Positions 30,776 through 38,085 of a stretch of 64,000 nucleotides of DNA are shown here, piece by piece. A program made the position numbers and the translations under genes. The stretch comes from Shewanella gaetbuli (GTDB taxonomy: Bacteria; Pseudomonadota; Gammaproteobacteria; Enterobacterales; Shewanellaceae), in contig NZ_JAKIKP010000004.1 in the NCBI RefSeq assembly GCF_023284065.1, positions 124,001-188,000 on the forward strand, written 5' to 3'. Each line of letters begins with the position of its first letter. The stretch's first letter is position 1. The notes below the pieces were generated by a model. That model had not been told where the DNA came from and ran no database searches. It worked only from the letters and a program-made list of their open reading frames with translations.

Positions 30776-31120
30776 ATCAAGAAAACGAACCTGCAACTGT
30801 ACATTTTTCTGTGTGTGTTGGAGTTCCCACTAGGTGTATTTCTAAAAGGTGATTTATGGTTTGCAATATTTATATCTGTATTAGGTACTTTAGCTTTTAT
30901 GAAGCTGAGCCTCTTTAAATATTTAAAAAATGAAGTGCCAAACTTCATTTACTATTTTTGGGGATGTTATGCAGCAGGAGTATTGTTTGCGCTCTATAAA
31001 TATGGGACTTCATATAGTAAAGATTATGCAGTTGGAGTGTTTTTGTTAATTAACCTCCTTATTTTGCCATTTCTATATAAAGTTAAGAGTGTTATTGAAA
31101 ATAGGGAAATAGTTAAATAA
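30776..31120 (+). CDS. Small four-helix membrane protein, start codon possibly lost
   Basis: The frame reads IKKTNLQLYIFLCVLEFPLG from 30776, where an ATC stands at the place expected for ATG: GAGAGAAG lies just upstream and AAG AAA ACG follows, a typical start of a membrane protein. Otherwise translation would have to begin at GTG 30815 inside the first helix. About 115 residues with four hydrophobic segments and short loops. No family recognised. It lies directly after IS6 copy A. Either a rare start codon is used or the gene is decaying through loss of its start. Confidence 0.45.
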   Translation: MKKTNLQLYIFLCVLEFPLGVFLKGDLWFAIFISVLGTLAFMKLSLFKYLKNEVPNFIYYFWGCYAAGVLFALYKYGTSYSKDYAVGVFLLINLLILPFLYKVKSVIENREIVK

Positions 31121-31333
31121 GTTCAATATTGCCAGCAAAAGGCTGGCTGTTAATTTGCATCCCAAAGTGATCCAAATATTGCTTAAAATTGCATTTAGAA
31201 TTAGTCCACTAAAAATCTAAAATGAGCTATAAATTTAGTTGCGTAAGGCAATAACAGTGGGGCAGTTTTAAATGCAATTGCAGGATCAAGTTAGCGTGCA
31301 AATTAACAGGCGTCATCAGGAACTGCTGCTTCA

Positions 31334-31537
31334 ATGTTTAGGTCAAACATGAAAAGCATGTTTAGTTTTGGTGCAACCAAGAACTTTAGAAAACCAAACT
31401 TATCGAAATACAATAGTGATGCGGCGCTTCGGTCTGCTGCGGGTCGAACCAATAAGGGCGTAAATGCATACGGTGCGGGTGTTGCTGCGGCAGGAGCTAC
31501 TGGTGGCGATGGCAGCCAAAGTTGCGGGTGTAACTAA
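31334..31537 (+). CDS. Small Gly/Ala-rich peptide ending CGCN, coupled to next gene
   Basis: A 67-residue frame. The N-terminal half is basic (MKSMFSFGATKNFRKPNLSK); the C-terminal half is Gly/Ala-rich (AYGAGVAAAGATGGDG) and closes with SQSCGCN. There is no hydrophobic signal peptide. Three ATGs (31334, 31349, 31358) are possible; AGGAA precedes the first at 11 bases and AGG the second. The stop overlaps the next start by one base (TAATG). A leader-like basic half plus a small-residue, Cys-containing tail could suit a modified peptide precursor or a small structural protein, but no modification enzyme is nearby. Family unknown. Confidence 0.5.
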   Translation: MFRSNMKSMFSFGATKNFRKPNLSKYNSDAALRSAAGRTNKGVNAYGAGVAAAGATGGDGSQSCGCN

Positions 31538-31920
31538 TGATTTATGAGCTACTTAATGATAATGGCGAGCTTTTCGCATTCGAGATAGAGAGTGTTTATA
31601 TGCCATTATCTCAAATTGCTAACACACTTGAAAAAATTGAAGGTGTTTCCCAAATAAGAAATAGAAAGATGTTTTCTTCTCAGGATGAAATTCATATTCG
31701 ATTCAAGTTCAATGGAATCGATTATATTGTTTGGGAGCCTTATGGTGATAATAGCAGGTTCTGGTTAGGGCCTGACAGGGATGAATACGACGATAATATT
31801 GTTGAAATTTTCAACTTGTTCAGGCTTTATAAGCCACCTTTTGTGACTGGTCTAGTTGGTGATTTACTCTCGTTAGATTTCAAAGGGTTGTTCAGGCGTT
31901 TATTTAACCAACAACCATAA
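31537..31920 (+). CDS. Small protein of unknown function, coupled to CGCN peptide
   Basis: A 127-residue protein with no signal peptide. It is rich in acidic and aromatic residues (FNGIDYIVWEPYGDNSRFWLGPDRDEYDD) and ends in a hydrophobic/basic stretch. The alternation of beta strands and the IVWEPYGDNSRFWLGP block resemble small alpha/beta proteins often met as immunity proteins beside toxin genes, but this is an impression, not a family match. Translation is coupled to the upstream peptide by TAATG. A hairpin lies immediately after the stop at 31921-31941, without a T run. Confidence 0.55.
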   Translation: MIYELLNDNGELFAFEIESVYMPLSQIANTLEKIEGVSQIRNRKMFSSQDEIHIRFKFNGIDYIVWEPYGDNSRFWLGPDRDEYDDNIVEIFNLFRLYKPPFVTGLVGDLLSLDFKGLFRRLFNQQP

Positions 31921-32006
31921 CCGACACTCTCACAGTGTCGGCTAAGGCATCATCACGGCAGTAACCGGTGTGAATGGTAGTATCATCATGAATATCATAC
32001 GCATCG

Positions 32007-32321
32007 GTTATTGCCTAGTGTAGGTCACACAATTAAGCAATATGAAAATAACCTCTGCGAAAAGTCTCATCAACCTACAAGGCAGTAGGAGTATCAAATG
32101 CGAAGATTCAAATCACATGGACAAGCGCAACGGTTTTTATCTGTCCATGGCGTAATTAACAATCTATTTAGACTCGGTCGTCATACTCTGAAAGCTGCAA
32201 ATTATCGGTTATTAAGAACGCGTTCATTTGCCGAATGGGAAAGGGCAAGTTATATTCAAAATTTGAATTAGTGGTTAATAAACTAGCATTTTTCATATAA
32301 ATCCAATAAGTTGACAGTATC
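32007..32321 (+). mobile_element. IS6-family element, copy B, 5'-truncated
   Basis: Only the right part of the element remains, beginning near TGCCTAGTGTAGGTC and running to the right end GTTGACAGTATC. Its sequence is nearly the same as copy C over this span. The left terminus is missing; the bases before it (31942-32006) are unrelated sequence. Confidence 0.8.
32013..32271 (+). pseudogene. IS6-family transposase C-terminal fragment (copy B)
   Basis: The reading starts PSVGHTIKQYENNLCEKSHQPTR, which carries the Glu expected to complete the DDE triad, then meets an in-frame TAG in place of the CAG seen in copy C. It continues to an intact end with FAEWERASYIQNLN. Both catalytic Asp residues are absent. 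Confidence 0.75.
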
Positions 32322-32380
32322 GTTCAATCGGCTGCGCTTGCAGTGAGCATTACAGCGGCTGCGTGTAGGGATTTGTTTAG

Positions 32381-32893
32381 ATGAAAAAAGTGAAATTGAT
32401 GTTTTGGCGGTGGGTATTCACTGTTTCAGGCATATTTGCTTTAGCTGTTCTTTTATTAATATCACCATTTATTAAAAGACAGCTTCAGCCTCTTTTGTTC
32501 CAATCTGAATATTTTGATTATGAATATTTACAGAGCAGGATTAACGCCCCATTTTTTGTTGTGCATAACGATGTAAAGAAAAGATTCTCTAGGGAGCCTT
32601 TTAGATCTTTTCATCAAATTAAGTGGTGGGTATTCAATCACTCAGATGTGATAGAGGCTGAGATAACTGAATCAGGAATGACATTCTCAATAATTGTCTC
32701 TAAGCAAAGTTTTGTTTACTCAACTTGTGTGGAATACTTATCTTTATGTCAGAAAGAGACTGATGCGATTTATCGAGAACTACTCAATGGTAGTGTGCTT
32801 AAAATCAATGGCCAGACAATATTCTATGATGCAAAATTGGGAGGTTATTTTTCAATTCCACTTGATTATGATAGTTATATTGCGTACCAATAA
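32381..32893 (+). CDS. Membrane-anchored protein of unknown function
   Basis: A 170-residue protein. One N-terminal membrane helix (about 10-30, WVFTVSGIFALAVLLLISPF) is followed by a roughly 140-residue domain that probably lies outside the cytoplasm, with Cys at about 112 and 118 that could pair. AGGG stands about 10 bases before the ATG. A good terminator follows at 32916-32946. No family recognised. It sits between IS6 copies B and D, as one of several unrelated small genes carried in this array. Confidence 0.6.
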   Translation: MKKVKLMFWRWVFTVSGIFALAVLLLISPFIKRQLQPLLFQSEYFDYEYLQSRINAPFFVVHNDVKKRFSREPFRSFHQIKWWVFNHSDVIEAEITESGMTFSIIVSKQSFVYSTCVEYLSLCQKETDAIYRELLNGSVLKINGQTIFYDAKLGGYFSIPLDYDSYIAYQ

Positions 32894-32915
32894 TAACTAA
32901 CATCTTTCTAAATAG

Positions 32916-32946
32916 AACCACATCAAGGTCAATGATGTGGTTTTTT
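32916..32946 (+). terminator. Rho-independent terminator abutting IS6 copy D
   Basis: AACCACATCA / TGATGTGGTT stem and six Ts. The T run ends at the first base of the 120-base IS6 derivative. Confidence 0.75.
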
Positions 32947-33066
32947 GGTACTGTCAAGTTAAGCAGCCGTTTCCTTAATGTGGGTAAGGGCAAGTTATAT
33001 TCAAAATTTGAATTAGTGGTTAATAAACTAGAATTTTTCATATAAATCCAATAAGTTGACAGTATC
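32947..33066 (+). mobile_element. 120-base MITE-like IS6 derivative (copy D)
   Basis: It keeps both ends: GGTACTGTCAAGTTAAGCAG on the left and AATAAGTTGACAGTATC on the right. About 37 left-end bases are joined directly to about 80 right-end bases. No transposase code is left apart from a few C-terminal codons. It is a non-autonomous element that an active relative could in principle still mobilise. The 8-base flanks differ. Confidence 0.8.
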
Positions 33067-33080
33067 CAACGTAATATCTG

Positions 33081-33289
33081 TGTGAATGTGGTAGTAAAGT
33101 TGGGCTTAAATTTGAAGATTTAGAGAAGCACATAAAAGTAATTAATATAACCTCAATAAAGGTGATTTTGTTGGGGCTAAAGGTGGGTTGTCATTTATAT
33201 ATTTTTACTGTCCTTCTTGTAAGTTGGCAACAACAATACAGTATAGCTTTTCAGCAGGCGGCAAGAATGGCGAGGCTTGGTTTACATAA
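33081..33289 (+). pseudogene. Broken zinc-ribbon-like gene
   Basis: One frame reads CECGSKVGLKFEDLEKHIKV and a second frame, about 60 bases on, reads GDFVGAKGGLSFIYFYCPSC and continues to a stop at 33287. Together they give a CxC...CPxC protein of about 70 residues broken by a frameshift, with the true N-terminus missing at the IS6 copy D border. It looks like a small zinc-ribbon protein cut by the insertion. This is my reconstruction and is unverified. Confidence 0.4.
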
Positions 33290-33306
33290 AAGGGAATAGT
33301 TGTTTA

Positions 33307-33843
33307 GGTACTGTCAAATTAAGCAGTATCTTCTTTAATATGGCATCATGGCAGTATTAAAAACCATTTATCCTGGCCACAGATATCCGGCCCAAATCAT
33401 TAGTCATGCAGTTTATATTTATCATCGTTTTACACTGAGCCTACGAGATATCGAAGAGATCCTCGCTTATCGAGTTATCAACGTAACATATTGATAAGTT
33501 GCCGAGTTATGGCGCAGCCAAAAGGTTGGTTATGCCTAGTGTAGGTCACACAATTAAGCAATATGAAAATAACCTCTGCGAGAAGTCTCATCATCCTACA
33601 AGGCAGCAGGAATATCAGATGATAAGGTTCAAATCTCAGGGGCAAGTGCAACGTTTTCTATCTGTCCATGGCCTAATTAACAATCTGTTTAGGCTAGGTC
33701 GCCATGCATTGAAAGCCGCAAATTATCAATTATTAAAATCGCGTTCATTTACCGAATAGGAAAGGGCAGTTCTATATCCAAAATTTGAATTAGTGGTTAA
33801 TAAACTAGCTTTTTACACATTAATTCAATAAGTTGACAGTATC
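33307..33843 (+). mobile_element. IS6-family element, copy C, internally deleted
   Basis: Left end GGTACTGTCAAATTAAGCAG and right end AATAAGTTGACAGTATC, 537 bases. The transposase start ATG reads ATT with an extra A after it. A deletion joins the codons for INVTY to those for DKLPSY, removing the first catalytic Asp. The C-terminus carries a Trp-to-stop change. Confidence 0.85.
33493..33759 (+). pseudogene. IS6-family transposase C-terminal part (copy C)
   Basis: The frame reads DKLPSYGAAKRLVMPSVGHT and goes on through ENNLCEKSHHPTRQQEYQM to LKSRSFTE. It holds the second Asp and the Glu of the DDE triad. TAG replaces the TGG that encodes Trp in copy B. Together with copy A this copy would allow the ancestral transposase of roughly 235 residues to be rebuilt on paper. 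Confidence 0.75.
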
Positions 33844-33917
33844 TCGAGCTGTATGTAGGATGGTAGGAGATAATATTTTTAAGCAAGTGCAGAGTTTCTA
33901 AAGGAGTAGGCTCTAAT

Positions 33918-34268
33918 ATGAAAATTTTTAAAAAGTATGGATTCGAAATATTCGTTATTTGTCTTTCCGTATATTATTTACACGGAGTTATAGAATATTC
34001 TTTAATAGTAGATTTTCAATTCTTCTCTGGTGATGAACCTTGGGTTCCCATGATATCGATAATAATAACTGCTCTATTTTCGATAGCATTACTTTGCTTA
34101 CTGCCATCACTAAATTTAGCTATCAAGTTAATCTTATTAGCTAAAAAAAATGCACTATTTGAAGGTACTAATAACCATCTACTTTTTGAGTACATATTGA
34201 TATCTGCACTGACGTTATCAGCTTGGGCAATTTTATTTGTTTTTTGGTTAATACTAAATAATTTGTGA
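33918..34268 (+). CDS. Small membrane protein of unknown function
   Basis: A 116-residue protein with three or four hydrophobic segments (about 9-27, 43-75 and 90-114) and little soluble sequence. AAAGGAG lies about 12 bases before the ATG. It is enclosed between IS6 copies C and E. No family recognised. AT-rich codon use like the other small ORFs of the array. Confidence 0.55.
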   Translation: MKIFKKYGFEIFVICLSVYYLHGVIEYSLIVDFQFFSGDEPWVPMISIIITALFSIALLCLLPSLNLAIKLILLAKKNALFEGTNNHLLFEYILISALTLSAWAILFVFWLILNNL

Positions 34269-34326
34269 TTCATTTAATTATATTTTATCGAATAACTCTA
34301 AAAAAGACGTTGCACATACCTCCAAG

Positions 34327-34613
34327 GGTACTGTCAAGTTAAGCAGCAGCTTCCTTAATGTGGCATCATAGCAGTATGAAAACTTTCTATTCTTACCATT
34401 GCTTATCAACCAAGTGGTCAACTCGAAATTGCCCCAAAATGAATTTCGGCCTCCATACCCATTTACATTTGCACCCAAAATTTGACCAAATTTTAGTAAT
34501 GTTTAAAGACCTGCCTTTCTTGCTGAATGGGAAAGGACGAGTTATATCTAAAATTTGAATTATTGGTTAATAAACTAGCTTTTTCCACATAAATCCAATA
34601 AGTTGACTGGATC
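34327..34613 (+). mobile_element. IS6-family element, copy E, with unrelated interior
   Basis: The left 60 bases (GGTACTGTCAAGTTAAGCAG to the transposase start ATGAAAAC) and the right 100 bases (from GAATGGGAAAGG) match the other copies. The right end is altered (GACTGGATC instead of GACAGTATC). The roughly 120 bases between them do not match the transposase of copies A-C. Total length 287. Confidence 0.75.
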
Positions 34614-34637
34614 TTATAAAGCATCAAAGGAGCTTGT

Positions 34638-34937
34638 ATGAACCAAATACTGAGTTTATTAGGTGTTATCGTTTTCTTCTCTGCTTTCCTAGTTTGGACT
34701 TTTTACCCAGAGTTACCTTCTAGTGTTTTAGGTTGGGGGGCACTTATCATAATAGGTATTCCTTCATATTTATTTCTAGAGTGGTTAAGTGAGGTAGTCT
34801 TAAGCTCACAGTTCTTTAAAAGCAGGTCTAGTTTTAGTCGTATTATTTTGGGTGTACCTATAGTTTTAATATTATTAGTCGTTGCTTTGCTTATTGTTGG
34901 ATTTGTGCAACAGTCAATTAATGCAATTGGCGGGTAA
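34638..34937 (+). CDS. Small membrane protein of unknown function
   Basis: A 99-residue protein with about three hydrophobic helices (4-24, 32-50 and 72-95) joined by short polar loops. AAAGGAG is well placed before the ATG. It is the last small ORF of the IS6 array and starts 24 bases after the right end of copy E. No family recognised. Confidence 0.6.
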   Translation: MNQILSLLGVIVFFSAFLVWTFYPELPSSVLGWGALIIIGIPSYLFLEWLSEVVLSSQFFKSRSSFSRIILGVPIVLILLVVALLIVGFVQQSINAIGG

Positions 34938-36105
34938 ATGCTTTATAACAAAGCAATTATGATGGGGCGTTATCCCATAACAATTTTTATTCGAAACCGA
35001 CAGGTTAGAGTTATGGCTTTAACTCATAAATGACTTACTTTTCCTTATGACGAAACTCTAGTCATATGGCCAAATTTGCTTATCCACTACAAACATCATA
35101 TGCATTCATAAACTTCAACGACAAAGAGCTTCATCGCACATAAGCTATCAGTTACGTAGCAGTATTTGATGAACGCAGTCCATAGCACCATAAGCGAATC
35201 GCTTAAAACAAATATTCAGATGGAGAAACTATACAGGCAGACACAACTGAAGCAATAAAAATGAAACCTGATGACGCTACGTGAATAATGCAGTAGTTAG
35301 TACAGAATTAATCGATAGAATTCACGTAACGTCACATGGATAACAAAATAATTAAAATTTCTTTCAGTATCAAATCGTAAATTTTCAACCACAAGCTAAA
35401 GTAAGTGATCCAGTGTTAGAATGTTAAAAATTAAATTAACTAAATCTAATGGATATATAAACGTTTGAATATTAGTGTAAATTTTTACACTTGAAACTGG
35501 ATCGATCCAGAGTTAAAAAATAATTCACACCACATTAGGTGAAGCAGAGTTATTAATATTACACCTCATTTAACATAATATACATTGTGCGAACTTATGT
35601 GTGTTGTTATGATTAGTAGGTACTCTGCTTCAATAAGCAATATAAGGTCTTTATCTTATTTGGGTTTTATCTTCTACAACGGTTAACTAGATATTGCTAG
35701 AATCATCAACTTCGAGCCTGAACTCCAGACTATGTGTTTAATTGATTTCAAACATTATATTACTAAGTAAATTGTATAGCTTGAGCATTTATTTGTTGTA
35801 TGAAACCTTTTAAATAATAGAGGTTGTTGAACAACCTTGGGCAGTGATTGTTCGCTATGCATGTCTATATTTTTGTGGTGAGTTTGTTGTGTCATATCTG
35901 TGAGTTATGTCCTCAGATGTTTTAGAAATATTTGCTTGATAAAATTGTTGAACTGTATCGCTCAATACTCAGTTGTTTGATGACATTAATCAGCCGGTAC
36001 AAAAAATAAATTAGCGATAAATCATAGTGACATGTTTGCTTCACTATTCACTATATAGTAGTACCTATAACTGCTGTACTTTAACCATCTGGCTTTTCAG
36101 ATTAT
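34938..36105. other. Gene-poor AT-rich stretch of about 1.17 kb
   Basis: No frame longer than a few dozen codons with a ribosome binding site was found on either strand, and nothing matches an RNA gene I know. It holds two adjacent palindromes at 35474-35510. It may be decayed mobile DNA at the right border of the IS6 array. Confidence 0.5.
35474..35510. repeat. Two adjacent perfect palindromes
   Basis: AGTGTAAATTTTTACACT (35474-35491; 8-base arms, 2-base centre) is followed after 5 bases by CTGGATCGATCCAG (35497-35510; uninterrupted). They may be operator sites, a recombination site, or a remnant of a lost gene's regulatory region. Confidence 0.5.
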
Positions 36106-36312
36106 TCAAGAAATTGATTGCTCAACTCCGTTTACTGAATCGAAAAAAACCTCATGACAATCTATTCGTTTCTTACAGCACCATAAACATAACTTCCAAA
36201 TCAGTTGTTTACTGGTTTTATCTAAACAATTGATATCGGCAGCACATAAATTACCGCTTTGAATAAGTTGCGCTAACTTTCGTTCACTAATACTAATATT
36301 AACTTTATTCAT
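36106..36312 (-). CDS. Small Cys-containing protein under Fur-type control
   Basis: A 68-residue protein (MNKVNISISERKLAQLI...). It carries Cys residues in GNLCAADINCLD and in LCLWCCKKRIDC, spaced so that a metal or cluster site is possible. ATG 36312 is preferred over a TTG four codons upstream because GGAGA lies 7 bases before it. Two Fur-like boxes lie just upstream. I have the impression of having seen similar small proteins (LCAAxxxCLD-SK-LWxLCL) in other Shewanella and Vibrio genomes, but know no function. An iron-starvation role is inferred from the boxes only. Confidence 0.6.
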   Translation of the reverse strand: MNKVNISISERKLAQLIQSGNLCAADINCLDKTSKQLIWKLCLWCCKKRIDCHEVFFDSVNGVEQSIS

Positions 36313-36326
36313 AACTATCTCCAATG

Positions 36327-36363
36327 AGTCATTATCATTACACTCTAAATGATAATAATTATC
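36327..36363 (-). promoter_or_regulatory. Two tandem Fur-like boxes
   Basis: On the minus strand, the downstream box at 36327-36339 reads AATGATAATGACT (11 of 13 core matches). The upstream box at 36345-36363 matches the 19-base Fur consensus at 15 positions (core AATGATAATAATT on the plus strand). They lie 15-51 bases before the small Cys gene and about 120 bases before the divergent HD-GYP gene, so they might serve both. Confidence 0.65.
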
Positions 36364-36485
36364 AAGTGCATTTACTCTGGATTGCAGATAAATTAAGTAG
36401 AATAGAGTTGTTTTTTCATTTAGTGGTCTACACTTATTCTATGTAGGATTATTTGTACTGTATATTGCCTTAGAGCGAGGTAGCA

Positions 36486-38054
36486 ATGTTATTCGACAAA
36501 GCTAAAAAGAAGCCACTTTTTTCTGATAAAAAAAACAATGATACTAAGGTTTTACCTGCGTGGAGAGTGTTAATTGTAGACGATGAACCAGATATTCACT
36601 CTGTTACAAAATTGGCATTATCTAGGTTTAAATTAGAGGGGCGTTCTCTAGAGTTTTTGAATGCTTATAGCGGTGCTGAAGCAAAAGAAATTCTGCAAAA
36701 TGAAACGGATATCGCTGTCGCATTTATTGATGTTGTTATGGAGAGCGAACATGCTGGTTTAGAGTTAATTAAATGGATTAGAGAAGATTTAAGCAATCGC
36801 ACTATAAGAATAATTTTAAGAACAGGTCAACCAGGGCAAGCTCCTGAAGAAGATGTCATTGTTAACTATGATATAAATGATTATAAGGCTAAAGCTGAAT
36901 TAGATTCTAGAAAACTGATGACAAGTGTCTACTCTACCCTACGCTCTTATCGCGACATTATGGAAATTGAACAAGCAAGAGTTTCCCAAATTTTGCATAG
37001 ACAAGGTTTAGAACGAGTACTAGATGCAACCTCTGGCTTATTTGAGTTGCGTACATTGCATCGTTTTGCCGATGGTTTATTAAGTCAAATTGCTTGTTTG
37101 CTCAATTTAAATAATGAAACCTTGCTATTAACTTGTAATGCGATTGATGCCATTAGTGGTACGGTTGAAAATGATGATATTGAAGTACTCGCTGGTACAG
37201 GTCGCTTCGAAAATTGTGACGGTAAATCAATACCAAACGACATCCTTCTTTTACTGAATAAAGCCATTGACGAAAAACGTTGCTTGTACGAAAACAATTG
37301 TTTTATCGGCTACTTTCCCACTAAAACTAGCCGGTGGATAAATATCCTCTATATTGATGGTTTAGATCAAATTTCAGATTTAGATAAAAAATTAATTGAT
37401 ATATTTGCTATTAATGTGGGAGTAGCATTTGAGAATTTACTTTTAAACCAAGAAGTTGAAGACACACAATCTGAGCTCATTTTAAGACTTGGTGATGTGG
37501 TTGAAAGCCGTTCTAAGGAAGCGGCTAACCATGTAAAACGCATTGCAGAATACAGTTATGAACTTGCGATATTAGCTGGTCTTCCAGAAAGTGATGCAGA
37601 ATTGATTAAGCGCGCTTCACCTATGCATGATGTTGGTAAAATTGCTACACCTGATGCAGTATTACTCAAACCAGGTAAATTGGACGAAAATGAATGGAAT
37701 GTCATGAAGCAACATCCAGTCATAGGCCATCAAATTATGGCTAACTCTGAGCGCCCTATTCTTAAAGCTGCGGGCGTTATTGCTTTGCAACATCATGAAA
37801 AATACGATGGCTCAGGCTACCCGTTAGGTACCGCTGGAGAAGATATTCATATTTTCGCTAGAATTGTTGCGATAACTGATGTTTACGATGCATTAACACA
37901 CAAGCGTTGTTATAAAGAAGCTTGGCCAAAAGAAAAAGTCTTAGAAACATTAAAAGAGTGTTCAGGAACGCACTTTGACCCAAAACTGTTAAAGCTTTTC
38001 ATTGAAAACATTGAAGTTTTCGAAAGAATTAAAACCAATTGGTTAGATGCTTAG
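36486..38054 (+). CDS. Response regulator with DUF3369 and HD-GYP domains
   Basis: A 522-residue protein. Receiver domain at about 27-150 with acidic pair VDDE and phospho-acceptor Asp82 (AFIDVVM); DUF3369 sensor-like domain at about 170-320; HD-GYP phosphodiesterase at about 325-500. The HD pair is His381-Asp382 (MHDVGKIA), and the GYP triad at 444-446 lies in HHEKYDGSGYP, so it should hydrolyse cyclic di-GMP. It is cytosolic. No kinase gene is adjacent. GCGAGG precedes the start. The architecture is common in Shewanella and Vibrio, where it links phosphorylation to c-di-GMP turnover. Confidence 0.9.
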   Translation: MLFDKAKKKPLFSDKKNNDTKVLPAWRVLIVDDEPDIHSVTKLALSRFKLEGRSLEFLNAYSGAEAKEILQNETDIAVAFIDVVMESEHAGLELIKWIREDLSNRTIRIILRTGQPGQAPEEDVIVNYDINDYKAKAELDSRKLMTSVYSTLRSYRDIMEIEQARVSQILHRQGLERVLDATSGLFELRTLHRFADGLLSQIACLLNLNNETLLLTCNAIDAISGTVENDDIEVLAGTGRFENCDGKSIPNDILLLLNKAIDEKRCLYENNCFIGYFPTKTSRWINILYIDGLDQISDLDKKLIDIFAINVGVAFENLLLNQEVEDTQSELILRLGDVVESRSKEAANHVKRIAEYSYELAILAGLPESDAELIKRASPMHDVGKIATPDAVLLKPGKLDENEWNVMKQHPVIGHQIMANSERPILKAAGVIALQHHEKYDGSGYPLGTAGEDIHIFARIVAITDVYDALTHKRCYKEAWPKEKVLETLKECSGTHFDPKLLKLFIENIEVFERIKTNWLDA

Positions 38055-38085
38055 TATTTACATTTTGAAAGTTTACATCTTCAGC

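Noticed and set aside
30757-30948. Antisense 63-codon frame inside the small membrane gene
   Set aside because: No ribosome binding site and it lies opposite a better frame with membrane-helix pattern.
31921-31941. Rho-independent terminator after the 127-residue gene
   Set aside because: The CCGACACT / AGTGTCGG hairpin is perfect, but no T run follows; it may still act as an RNA-end stabiliser.
34278-34478. Minus-strand frame across IS6 copy E
   Set aside because: It spans the element end and the foreign interior and has no ribosome binding site; probably chance.
29402-34937. Integron cassette array (small ORFs separated by repeats)
   Set aside because: The repeats carry transposase fragments and IS6 ends; no integrase gene and no attC-like R'/R'' core sites were found.
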